Of a stretch of DNA of 64,000 nt, positions 18,485 to 28,840 are shown piece after piece. The DNA is taken from assembly GCA_037178625.1 (NCBI GenBank), contig CM074146.1, positions 1,860,001 to 1,924,000 on the forward strand, written 5' to 3'. The notes under the pieces are model-generated. The model saw nothing but the letters and a program-made list of their open reading frames with translations. It had not been told where the DNA came from and did no database searches. The translations under genes and the position numbers were made by a program. Positions within the stretch are counted from its first letter, which is position 1. Each line of letters begins with the position of its first letter. Origin of the DNA: Skeletonema tropicum. Taxonomy: Eukaryota; Bacillariophyta; Thalassiosirophyceae; Thalassiosirales; Thalassiosiraceae.

Positions 18485-21400
18485 TCAAGGGACGCTGTTA
18501 GAATCGGATGTATCTGCATCACCATCTTCAAATACTTCTCCTCTTGGCTCCTCCAATTCATTCTGCATCACAGGGTACTCTAATCGCCTCGTCCCGATGA
18601 CTTGTTCCCTCATCTCAAACGCAGTCTCATCCATCGGTAATTGATTAAAGTCTTCCCCTTCATCCGCTGAATCGTCCTTTCCTGCACCCCTCTCCGAACT
18701 ATCATCTTCCAATCCGCTTGTTTGCGTAGTCACGCTTTCACTGGGCGGACTTTGACTTTGAGGGACAGATTGCGCAAGAGAATCTTGCATTTGTTGCACT
18801 ATCCCGCGGAGCATTGCAATCTCGTCGTTTTGTCTTGCCACCTGTTCTCTCTGAAGCATGAGCTCCTCCTGTTGAGAGCGTAGAATACCAAGCTCCTCCT
18901 GTTGAGACGCAATCTGAGTCTTTTGAAGTGCAATTTCCTCCTTCATTTCCTCTATTGCGCCTTCCTTTTCCGCTTCTGCTGCTTCTGAATCAGAACTAGA
19001 AGATTCCGAATCAGATGCATGTTTAGTCCACTTCGCATTCCATGCTTTCAATGAAGCAAAGATGTATTCGTCCAAATCCATCACAAACAGTACGATGACT
19101 GAATTAGCAATGATGTCAGTATTGCTTGTCGCGATTGCCTTGTTGTACACGGTACTAACCTGAACGAGGCGAGTGACAGAGTGAAGTTTAGCAAGTTTTT
19201 GCTCTCAAGCAGCATCAAGAGCAGCAAGGATCATATGACAGACGTCATTGCGACAACAACTTACATATAAGGCGAATAGCGTAATAGAACACAAGCCTAT
19301 CCCACCAATGAAATATCGAATCCTTGCTCCGAGAGAGTGTCTTCGTTTCGATGAATGGTATATCAACTTGGATCCATTAATCATGTCCTTCCTGAGATGG
19401 GCAATCATTAACATGCAGAAAATAAACCAGCCAAGACCATTCAAATCGGCTGTATCTCTGCACTCATCCGAGTCACGAGGGCATTTGTAGGTGAATTCTA
19501 TGTCGATTGAGTCATTTTGCAAGTCGGCCTCCGAAGCCATGACAAAGAAGATGAGAATTGCAACCTGTATGCCAAGTGTAGTAAAAGCTACCACCCAACC
19601 AAAAGCTTTGTCTGTTACAAAGTAAGAATACACGGAATCATTGCCGATTCTACTCATGGCATACTTGTCATCTTCTTCAGGCCTCTCTTCAATTGATCTT
19701 GTAATAGGGTTTTCCCGATTCCTATGTTTGCTGATTAGATTTAGAAAGAGGCGGACCACGCAGCTAAATGTAACGAACCCAGCAAAGAGAACAGTGGCAA
19801 ATGTGACGTAGTTAAGGCCCATTTTATTAACTTGCGTTTTCACTTGGGGATAGCAATCCTCGTTTGCGTTACCTGCAGTACAAGACGTCAATGTTGATGG
19901 AAGTGGAAGTTGCTTGGTGAGAGGTATCGTGAAGAGAGATATGAGAATCGATCAATCAAATTAGTACTCACAACACATGGTGCAATGTTCACACTCCATT
20001 GGATCTGTAAAGGCAGATGGTACGCCACAGTCTGTGACAAATGTGGATTCGTTGAACATGCTCTCGTCTAGTCGTGGTATTGCAGGCATTTCAGTAATCC
20101 TGTTGCTCTGAAGCTGAAGCAGTTGGAGCTTTGTCAACTCTCCCAAGCCTTCAGGTGCCGTTCCGGTGAAGGCATTGTAACTAAGACGCAGATAAGTGAG
20201 TTTGGAAAGTAGGCCAATCTGTGTTGGAATCGATCCCTGTGAGTGAATTGCAAGAAGAGCAATGTTGTTCGATGAGAGTTAGCAATGTCAATGCTTAAAA
20301 GTCAACAATGTGATGCACTCGTCACATATCCATATCATCACCTTGATGTCATTGTCACTCAAATCCAACTCTTCGATGGAAGGAAGGTTTCCAATGCTCG
20401 AACTCAATCTCCCCGACAAGCCATTGTTGCTAAGTTTTAGCTTTGTCACATGAGTTGCGTCCTCATTGCAAGCCACTCCGTACCAGTCGCAGCAGCTCGT
20501 ATATTCATCCATCCAATTGGTGCTATCTGTCCACTCTCCACCCTTGGCCGATTCATAAACATCACTCAAGGCATTTCGTTCGATTGGACATAACGTGGTG
20601 TCATTCGCTAGATCAAAAACTTTGACAGTACGCAAAGTACAAAGACTGAGCGGGGCAGCTTCAGATGAGTTGTAATAGAGATTACCTCCCAAGAGGATTG
20701 AAGCACCCTGAAGCTGACCAATCTGAGAAGGAATAACTCCATTCAAGTTATTATTAGACAAATCAAGGCGTTTCAAGACGCCTGCGAATAAATGACAGCA
20801 AAGGTAATAAGAAGTATTAGCACAACTGACTCGTCTACATTGTACAGCTAGACATAACTGATACTATACTCACCGTCGCGCAGTCCAAGCTCGGGAGGAA
20901 TTGTGCTGCTTAGACGGTTGCTGGACAAATCACACATTTCCAGCACTGCCATGTTTCCAATGGAGGGTGAAATAGTGCCTGTCAGCTTGTTACCGGCTAG
21001 CTTCAATACCTTGAGGGATTGTAATCTTACTAGTTCTTCTGGAATTGATCCCGTATAGCCGATTGTTTGGTTGGACAAGTCAAGCTCCTGGAGACTCAAA
21101 AAGGATCCTGCGAAATCCTGTAGCTGCCCGGAGAGGGCGTTGGATATATCGAATTGTTGTAGCTGTGGAAGATTGTTCAATGACTCTGGAAGACTTCCGG
21201 TGAGAGAGTTGGATGATATGTTGAAGTAACGCAACTGTGGAAGATCAATTATTGAGTCTGGAAAACTGCCGTAGATTTGATTGTTTTGTGCAAAGAATTT
21301 CTCAATGTTGGGCGGGATGTTATCGAGGAGGTCAGTTGTATTTATTTGGATGGCATTGTTGCTCACGTCACAAAAACGCAGTGTCTGGTAGGATCCCTTG

Positions 21401-23512
21401 TACTTTTCGAATCGACGCATAGAAGTGAAGTTGTTGTTGCTAAAGTCGGAGTGCACTATTGATGGAGTGACAAGTGCATTTATCTCTCCACTGAGCTGGT
21501 TTCCCGATACATCAAAATGTGTAAGAAAAGCAAGATTGTAGAGTGGACGATAGTCAATTGTACCTTTGAGCCTGTTACCGGCCAGGTCAACAGTCTCGAG
21601 CTTGAAAAGATTTGCCAAACCGTACCTGGGGTACTTCCCATAATTTTCTACGGTAGGAATGCCACCTAGTGTATCTGTGTTGCGCGTGTATACAGGAAAC
21701 TGGCCTGCTAGGTTGTTGTCCCTCAAGTCAATACGAGAGATACGTCCGTCATCGTTGCAAGATATCCCATACCACTGGCAATGATCTACTGTCTCATTCA
21801 TCCAACCATCATCCTTTTTCCATTTCTTCCCATCTGTTTCATTGTATATCGCCTCCAGGCTTGTCTTCTCATCATCGACGCTGGCCTTGTCAACCAAATC
21901 CTCTTCCAATCGATCACAACGATTTGTGAACTCTATGCTAGTATTCATTGCCTTCGGCTTCAACATATAATCAAATTCACGCAGAGCATAGTTGAAGAAA
22001 CTGCAGTAACACGTCGGACTGTTCGGAGAGACGAATCCTCTTGTGAGATACAAGTAATCTCCACACTCCACAGCAATATTCAGCTGCATAATCACAAGCT
22101 TCTCCCACTCCTGTATCTTCGCAAAGACGCACCCAAAAGTCGCATTTGCACTCATTATACAACCCAACAGTGTAAAGGTCTCCCCTATTATAAGAACCAG
22201 TTTCAACATGATGCTCTCCACAAGAACAAGACTCTGCTTCTTCACACAATGGTGACATGACACCATCTTTGATCCCCACAATGTCAAAGTGGTCTTGACA
22301 CGTCGACTTGTAATGCTCACACTGAAGTTGATTCAGTGAATGACAAAAATTGAATTAGTCACACAATGATCAAAATTCAAACTAAAGAATGTATCTGACT
22401 TACAGTGCGAGACCCTCCCAGTCGCAGGAGGCAAATGCAGCAGTGGGTAGTTGCTGGACCCATATCTCCTGCATTCCAGGCAGCGGAAGAACAGGCGTCA
22501 TATTCTTCATACCAATCACACCCATCACCATCTTTATCCTTCCAGTTGGACGTGTCCAAACAGAACTCCGTCGGATTAGATGAAATAGATGGAGAATTTG
22601 ATGGAGAACTTGTCGGAGAGGTAGAAGGAGTAGCTGACTTCGTTGGAAAGTTTGTGATTGTCGGAGAGTTGGTGGGAGGAAGGGAAACACTGCCCCCATC
22701 ACAATAGCAGCAATTCTCTGTTGCTGGTCCCATATCTCCTGCATAATTGTCGGCAAAGGAACAGGCGTCATTTTCTTCATAATAATCACACCCATCGCCA
22801 TCCCTATCCACCCAGTTGGGCGTGTCCAAACATGTCGTCACTGACCTCAATTCGTCGAAATTCATACGATGATTGTTACTAGCAGAAACCGACGAGGTGC
22901 CGGGAGGCGACACAACAATCGACGCTGGCAATGGACTCATGATATAACTTCGGCTTCAGGCGATGCCGCATTATCATCATCCGATAGATGTTCCCTTTGC
23001 CTTTCACGAACACGAAGAGATCTTGATGCAGACGGCGCGAATGCTGGAGGAGCTTCTCCCTCCCCCGACCCACCAATTTGATGAATTAAGGAGAGGGATA
23101 AAATCATGATTCCAAATGCGACCATCATAATCGTAATTGTCGAAATAAATCCACCGCCCGACCGTTTGGTCTTCTTACTCTTTCGCTTGGCGGCATCCTC
23201 GTCATTGTCCTGCTCGTGAGGTAGTTTATTATTATTATTATTCGCCGCCGATTCTTCCTTCTCCTTTGCAGCGGCGGCGACTGCATACTTCGGCTGCTGA
23301 TCGGATGCCGCATCATCGTCTCGCCCCGCCACTCTCTCATTGACTGAACGAACAAATAGCTCTGTCATAAGATCCTCCTTCGAAAAAGCGGCCAACTGAT
23401 TATTATTTTTGACCGCCGTGACTTCCTTCAACATCTCTTCGATGATTTGATGACGACGCCGCTCGGTCTCCGTCATTTCGGCGGCGGGGGAAGGGAGATT
23501 AGTGATGTCCAT
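18485..23512 (-). pseudogene. LRR membrane protein gene, six exons, two frameshifts
   Basis: Exons on the minus strand: 23512-22404, 22321-20874, 20781-20342, 20236-19972, 19872-19244, 19159-18485. All junctions are GT-AG and phase-consistent; the last donor (gtctgt) is weak. Order in the protein: charged N-terminal region, transmembrane helix (GFISTITIMMVAFG), two Cys-rich modules of the form C-D-x-x-N-W-x-D-x-DGDGCD-x-Y with GDMGPAT and CC-x-C, LRR-type segments such as LDLSNNNLNGVIPSQIG, four further hydrophobic helices, and a Glu/Gln-rich coiled coil with an acidic tail. The plan suggests a surface receptor-like protein. Two breaks interrupt the frame: a 2-nt insertion near 22938, relative to the paralogue at 63356, and a 7-bp tandem duplication at 22059-22072. 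It is either a recent pseudogene or a mis-assembled allele. Confidence 0.75.
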
Positions 23513-24112
23513 GATGATATTAATAAAGCGATTGAGGCTACTACTTCTCATGTTTCATGTGGAGGGCAGTTGAAAGTACTCCTACATGAACATAAGTATC
23601 AATAGATACTCCTATTGATTATATCAGTAGGTACACGTCATAGCGGTATTCATTTCTGTCTCTGGCATCAAAACGAATCTTTGTTCCAGCTTTGTTCCCT
23701 TCGTCTCGCCACTCGCCACAATCGCCTCTCTCAGACAATACGTAACAATGTATATGTATGTAGTGATAATCATCTATTCACGAGCACCAACATCAAAGGA
23801 GGTGGGAGGCCATTCTAAGCAAAGAATGCCAGTTCTCGCTCATTGAGATCTATTAATGCATTCTCCATTCTCCCTCCACCTCCACCGCCCACATCCACAT
23901 GCTATAAGTACAAGTGCATTCCGTGATGCTGCTTGGATAAGAAACATGATGAAGTAAAGGGCATCAATCAGATGGGCATTTGCTTCCATCCGCAGTGTCC
24001 CATCTGACCTATGTAAGACGTCAAGGTCAAGACATACTCCAGTCGATAATAATGATTTGTAGCTGTGTAGCCTATGCCTATGTATTGTTCACCTGACTAC
24101 CAAAACCCTGAC

Positions 24113-24470
24113 TGGGAACAGTATCAAAGCCTCGTTGGACATTCATATTGTACGCTGCAAGAAAATCCAAGTTTGAAGCCAATCAGCAGAATGGCGTCAG
24201 TAGCATCAGGGATAATCTCATGTGAAATCTCCTACCCAAATACTTCTTACTCCACCCCAGGCCCAGGATGAAAGAGTTAAATCAGTTTTGTCCCTATGTA
24301 TTTTCCACTGGAATTGGATGCAGCATTGCTGGGAACAGCATTAAAGCCAGAAGAAAGTCCAAGTTTGAAGCCAAGCAGCAAAGGGGCGTAGCATCGAGGG
24401 TAATTCATGGTGTAAGATCTCCGCTCAAGTACTTATTTCATGTGCCTGATCCCCAGGATGAAGAGTTAGT
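24113..24470 (+). repeat. Degenerate tandem duplication, two units of about 150-170 bp
   Basis: Both units share gggaacag, aaagcc, a tccaagtttgaagcca block, and end with ccaggatga followed by gagtta. Units start near 24113 and 24329. Coding potential is not convincing. Confidence 0.55.
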
Positions 24471-24565
24471 TTAGTTATTTTCCCTTGGTCTATCCATTGT
24501 TCCCATTTCCCCTGTCGTTCAGTAATCAGTTCTGTCTCTGGTACTTCCTTGAGAAGCAGATGGTA

Positions 24566-24676
24566 TATCGTAGTTTTGAGAAATGATCCAGAAGCGTGCG
24601 TTGAGTTGGAGACTGACTCGATGTCCATGTAGATATTCTCCATAGCGATCGGTATTCCATTCTGTCTCTGATTACC
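24566..24676 (+). repeat. Dispersed ~110-bp repeat, copy 2 (copy 1 at 18186-18294)
   Basis: Both copies contain tcgtagttttgagaaat, cgatgtccatgtaga and ctccatagcgatcggtattc in the same order and orientation. They lie on either side of the LRR gene. On the minus strand they encode similar peptide fragments. Confidence 0.75.
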
Positions 24677-24750
24677 CTACCCTCCCTCCCGCAAAAATGA
24701 TGTGTCCATCCCGCAAAATTTTGCCTCATTTTTCGGCATCGAGGTGGTGC

Positions 24751-24771
24751 TGGTGGATGAGTTTTAAGGAA
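24751..24771 (+). repeat. 21-bp direct repeat, left copy (right copy 26264-26284)
   Basis: TGGTGGATGAGTTTTAAGGA plus one further base is identical at 24751-24771 and 26264-26284. The copies bracket the transposon-type ORF at 25150-26091. Confidence 0.7.
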
Positions 24772-25149
24772 AAGGAGGGAGAAGAGGGGAAAAGAGAAGA
24801 GAAAAAGAAAGATCTCGCTCGACCATGTCAAAAAGTCAAAAGATCCGTAGTAGCAGTCTAGTAGTAGTCATTACTGTAGTATGCTGTTGTCGATGTAAGG
24901 TTCGCCGCCAGAGAACTTATCCCATGGACCGTCGATGATAATATTTTTGTCGAAGAAGATAATGTACGTCTGCGTGTAGAATAATAATACATCAAGAGGC
25001 ATGATTCATTTAGAAAAAGTACCGTGATGGCCTCACATGATGTGATGTAAATAACTCTATCCACATCAAGTGTGGAATGTCTCCTTCAATTATTCAATTA
25101 ATAAATAGACACAGCAGAATAATAATTATTCCCGTGAGAATGTAGCGCA

Positions 25150-26091
25150 TTACAAATGTGGCAGGCAGTATATGGAATGAGAGTCACGTAAGAGTCGACG
25201 CAGAATGCTCACTGTGTAGTATGTCTCCGTTTGGCCAACAATAACACGGCCGGCATGGTTGTCACGGAAGCAGTGGGGACCAACTCTAGCGTTTGTTTTA
25301 CAGTTCGGGCAATGTGGCATATACCTCTTATCAGTAGTTTCCCATCTTACATCAGGTAGCCAAACGTGCACATCCCTGTAGTAAGCTCTATACTCTTCAT
25401 CAAGTTTGTCTTCTTTTTTCTCTACACTTGCATTGTACTTTTTAATAAACCACGTGTACCATTCCTTTCGAAGCCACCAATCGTTCTGCTGCAGATGACG
25501 TAATAACCATTTGTTGTTGATATTTTTGTTATCTTTGCTCACCTCAATTTGCACTCGTTTTTGGACGGCTGCCACGTACCGTTGCTGGATGCCTGGAATA
25601 GTATCATCTTCAAAGTCGTCTGAATGCTTCTTTGTTGCTTCTTCTTCGCTGTAGTCCAGCTCTGCAATTGCGTTGGCAGGATCAATGACATTGTTTATTT
25701 CCGGATTATTGATAGTAACAACGTCGTAGTCAGGAGTGGCGGAATTGTTGTCGACAGCTGTGACCGCTGTTGTGGTTGAATTCTCTTCAGCGGCAGCATC
25801 AGCTCTGTCATCGGCCGACGTGTTCACGGCAGCAGCGGCAGCAGTTGTTGTCGTATCATTATTGATGGGAGCAGCAGTAGAATCACCAGATGATCGATTC
25901 GTTCGCGGGGCAAAGAAATTCATCCGTGCAGCTCTCTCGACAGCTGCCTTTTGCTGTTCCTTCTTCTTTTTATTCTTTTGTTTCGTCTCTGCGCAGCGTT
26001 CTGCTTGTTTTTTCTTTTGAGACGAAGTCTGCTTGCGTTTGGCTTTGTAGCCGTTCTTGACACCCACGGGTCTTCCTCCCCCTCTTGCCAT
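25150..26091 (-). CDS. Truncated transposon-type protein with zinc-binding segment
   Basis: 313 residues, ATG at 26089-26091. Very basic Lys/Gln-rich start (nuclear-localisation-like), Ala/Thr/Asn low-complexity linker, then a Trp-rich helical region (NDWWLRKEWYTWF). It ends in a conserved-looking block: VHVWLPDVRWE, then MPHCPNCKTNARVGPHCF and GRVIVGQTETYYT. This resembles the N-terminal 'W-x-P ... CPNC ... R-x-I' domain seen before DDE or exonuclease modules in large protist and fungal transposons (DUF6729-like, from memory). The protein stops soon after (YCLPHL), so a catalytic domain is absent. A remnant or domesticated fragment is likely. Confidence 0.5.
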   Translation of the reverse strand: MARGGGRPVGVKNGYKAKRKQTSSQKKKQAERCAETKQKNKKKKEQQKAAVERAARMNFFAPRTNRSSGDSTAAPINNDTTTTAAAAAVNTSADDRADAAAEENSTTTAVTAVDNNSATPDYDVVTINNPEINNVIDPANAIAELDYSEEEATKKHSDDFEDDTIPGIQQRYVAAVQKRVQIEVSKDNKNINNKWLLRHLQQNDWWLRKEWYTWFIKKYNASVEKKEDKLDEEYRAYYRDVHVWLPDVRWETTDKRYMPHCPNCKTNARVGPHCFRDNHAGRVIVGQTETYYTVSILRRLLRDSHSIYCLPHL

Positions 26092-26321
26092 GGTGATGAT
26101 TTAATATGTAGAGGTACCGAATCTCAAATGGTATTATGTATGCAATTATTGCAAGTGAAAGGGCCGGTGCCGACGTGAAGTACCATAGTAGGTTCTCTTG
26201 AAATTTGAAATTTGAAATGAAACCAGCGCAGTAAGTGCGCAGTGGAGCCGTGGCTTCTCTGACTGGTGGATGAGTTTTAAGGAACTCTCAATTTTAAAAC
26301 TCCTTTCAGGACTTTCTCGTA

Positions 26322-26413
26322 ACCCCTAGACATAAGATACTTATTCCATCGTACGTATGTAGACCCCTAGACATAAGCCTACTGAAGGAATAGGTACCTT
26401 ATGTCCTAGGGGT
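26322..26413. repeat. Imperfect inverted repeat (hairpin)
   Basis: Arms 26322-26347 (acccctagacataag...) and 26387-26413 (...cttatgtcctaggggt) are complementary over about 26 bp with a few mismatches. A direct partial copy (acccctagacataag) lies in the loop at 26363. Looks like a small MITE remnant or a structured RNA element upstream of the SET gene. Confidence 0.65.
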
Positions 26414-26687
26414 CTCCACCAGCACAAACTAGCTGCCCATTTTTCACCCTCACCGCTCATTCACTTCACACTTCACTTCATTCCACGCACGAAGTTGTGT
26501 TCCTCTGCCTACAATAAGTACCTACCTTGACTTGCCTTGCCTTGTGCTGCACTACAATCGCTCCAGAATCACAGAAAGAGATTAAAGAAGCGTAGGCTAT
26601 CAAGTTTGGTTGCATGCTGCTCTCCGTGTCGGCCGCTTAGTTTAAAAAGAATCGAGCCAACATAATCAAACATCAATCAACAACAAC

Positions 26688-28085
26688 ATGACGCCTCTAT
26701 CTTCCATCAGCCCACTGATGCTGCTCACAGCTGCATGCATTACATCCTCGTCATGGGCCTTTCATTCGCCCATCAACAACAACTTTCATCGACCACTCAA
26801 ATCATCCTCCAACATTCATCAACACAAATCATATCAACCATCGTCAGCCGCCCTTTTTCAATATCCAATCGACACATCCGAAAATGCCCCCCGAGACACA
26901 ATCACACTCACCGACTGGGCCATCAACTACGGCATCCAACTAGGCGAAACATTCCAACTCATCGCCACACCACAAGATGATGCCGCTCCACACGATGATG
27001 TCTATTCCATCACCAATCAAAACATTGCCGCATCAACTCCTGTACTATCCATCCCATCGAATGTTATACTTACAGGCTCACTTGCCCGCCAAGAACTTGG
27101 CCCTCAAACGTATGGAGCCGAATCATCTTTACTACTTTCGGACCATCAACCATTCTACCTCTTTTTAAAACTACTCGTCGAATATGAACTAGGAGATCAA
27201 TCACCGTGGTATTACTGGTTGAATTCACTGCCACGATATTACTCGAATGGAGCGAGTATGACGGATTTTTGCTTTGGGTGTTTGCCTCCCTATGCGGCTG
27301 GATTGGCACTGGCAGAGAAGAAGCGATATAAACAGTATGTAGAGGCGTTGAGTAACATACAGTTCTTGAGTGAGGAGTGTAAGCAAAGTGAAGAGGTGAC
27401 CAAATGGGCATTTAATGTAGTGTTTACACGATATATGGAACTGCCCGGCGGGGATTTGGCTCTAGTTCCAATGGCTGATTATTTGAATCATGGTGCCGAG
27501 CCCAATGTGGACATTTCCTATGATGACGAGGGCAATTGTTATGTGTATTCGACGAGAGAGGTGGGCGCAGGAGAACCATTGGTGTTTTCGTACGGAGATT
27601 CCACCAATCCATCGAATTTATTGGCACGGTATGGATTTTTGGATGAGAGTAGTGCTGCCACATTTTGCAAGTATGTGGTTGAAAATCCCACGATGGAAAT
27701 GTTCAATTTGGGATATCCCAACTCCATGTACTTTTACAATGATGGGAGTATCAGTAATGAGGTGTGGGACGTTCTTCTGTATGAGTTGTTGAAGGTAAGT
27801 CCCGAGGAACAACAATACTTTTATCAGGCTCACATGTCGGGTGATGAGGGGACCAAGGCATCGTATCATGATCAATACTTTGCGCAAACGTACAAATCGA
27901 TATCGAGTCATGTGGATTATATTCTGAATGAGTTGGAAGAGTTGGGGATTGGGTTGGAGATGCAGATTCGTCAGGGGCAGGATAAGAGGCGTCATCCGAG
28001 GTTACCACTCATCATGAGGCATAATGAGTTTGTCAAGGGTACTTTTGACAATGTTCGACAGAATCTTGATAACATGTATGCCTGA
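26688..28085 (+). CDS. Plastid-type SET-domain protein methyltransferase (Rubisco LSMT-like)
   Basis: 465 residues read without an intron. The N-terminus is a signal peptide ending SSSWAFHSP, which matches the diatom bipartite plastid presequence (cleavage before a Phe), followed by a Ser/His/Asn-rich transit-like stretch. SET hallmarks: MADYLNHGAEPN (the N-H motif) and GEPLVFSYGDSTN (the catalytic-loop Tyr), with LLARYGF after it, as in the LSMT/SETD6 group that methylates lysines on Rubisco, aldolase or ribosomal proteins. The C-terminal 97 codons (27795-28085) correspond to the family's substrate-binding end. They begin with gtaagt, a perfect splice donor placed after AAG (27792-27794), and are duplicated twice downstream with splice acceptors. 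Confidence 0.9.
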   Translation: MTPLSSISPLMLLTAACITSSSWAFHSPINNNFHRPLKSSSNIHQHKSYQPSSAALFQYPIDTSENAPRDTITLTDWAINYGIQLGETFQLIATPQDDAAPHDDVYSITNQNIAASTPVLSIPSNVILTGSLARQELGPQTYGAESSLLLSDHQPFYLFLKLLVEYELGDQSPWYYWLNSLPRYYSNGASMTDFCFGCLPPYAAGLALAEKKRYKQYVEALSNIQFLSEECKQSEEVTKWAFNVVFTRYMELPGGDLALVPMADYLNHGAEPNVDISYDDEGNCYVYSTREVGAGEPLVFSYGDSTNPSNLLARYGFLDESSAATFCKYVVENPTMEMFNLGYPNSMYFYNDGSISNEVWDVLLYELLKVSPEEQQYFYQAHMSGDEGTKASYHDQYFAQTYKSISSHVDYILNELEELGIGLEMQIRQGQDKRRHPRLPLIMRHNEFVKGTFDNVRQNLDNMYA

Positions 28086-28114
28086 TCCTCTTTGCATCAT
28101 GACAAATAATTCAG

Positions 28115-28405
28115 GGAACGAGTCCAGAGGAGCAACAAGCTTTTTATCAGGCTCACATGAGTGGTGATGAGGCATCAAAGCAATACTATCATGAACAATA
28201 CTTTGCACAGACTCTGGCAGTTTTACGGAAACATGTGGACTATTTGATGAATGAACTTGATGACTTATCAGAGAGTAGTTGGAGGAAAACATTTCGGAAA
28301 GACAGCCATCGTCATCCTCGATTACCTCTCATTTTGAGGCACAATAATTTTGTTAGGGAGATCTTTGAGCTTGTGCAGCGTAATCTTGATGTCATGGCGT
28401 CTTAA
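28115..28405 (+). CDS. Alternative last exon 2 of the SET-domain gene
   Basis: Starts directly after attcag (28109-28114). In phase 0 it reads GTSPEEQQAFYQAHMSGDEA and ends HPRLPLILRHNNF...LDVMAS, 96 residues. It is the same length (291 nt with stop) as the segment at 27795-28085 and clearly homologous to it. Splicing from the donor at 27795 would swap the C-terminus in frame. No ATG opens this segment naturally, which argues for use as an exon rather than a separate gene. Confidence 0.75.
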   Translation, partial: GTSPEEQQAFYQAHMSGDEASKQYYHEQYFAQTLAVLRKHVDYLMNELDDLSESSWRKTFRKDSHRHPRLPLILRHNNFVREIFELVQRNLDVMAS

Positions 28406-28476
28406 TTGATTACTAGGATTGATTTCGACAGCTAACGTTGATTGCTCTTCATCTCTATGATTCACATTTTCCCCAG

Positions 28477-28782
28477 AGCCCGGAGGATCAACAAGCGTTT
28501 TATCATGCACACATGACTGGCGATGAAGCAACAAAACAAAATTATCACGATGAATACTTTCTAGAAACACTGACAGTACTGCAAAACCATGTCGACTATT
28601 TGGTGAATGAGTTGGATCAAGCCTATTTACGGATGGAGGACCACTCAATTGTCGCTTCCATGGATGAGGGAGATGACGAAACTAGCCACCCTCGGCTGCC
28701 TCTCATTTCGAGGCACAATAACACTGTGAGAGGAATCTTGGAGCTTGTCAAGCGGTATCTCGATGGTATGGCATCTTATTAG
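28477..28782 (+). CDS. Alternative last exon 3 of the SET-domain gene
   Basis: Starts after a pyrimidine-rich tract and AG (ttttccccag, 28467-28476). In phase 0 it reads SPEDQQAFYHAHMTGDEATK and ends HPRLPLISRHNNT...LDGMASY, 101 residues. It is a third copy of the C-terminal cassette with an extra acidic insert (MDEGDDETS). It is compatible with the same donor after position 27794. Confidence 0.75.
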   Translation, partial: SPEDQQAFYHAHMTGDEATKQNYHDEYFLETLTVLQNHVDYLVNELDQAYLRMEDHSIVASMDEGDDETSHPRLPLISRHNNTVRGILELVKRYLDGMASY

Positions 28783-28840
28783 TTGAATTCTTCATGATTA
28801 AAGATCAAATGATATTGCGAATCACCTAATTTCCACCGTA

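Larger units (their letters stand above)
23513..25149. other. Intergenic region with duplicated fragments
   Basis: Holds a degenerate tandem duplication (24113-24470) and a second copy (24566-24676) of the fragment seen at 18186-18294. Also a purine-rich stretch around 24765-24815. No intact gene. Confidence 0.5.

Noticed and set aside
19248..22882. Plus-strand ORFs across the LRR gene
   Set aside because: Antisense to LRR, Cys-rich and membrane exons that join in phase.
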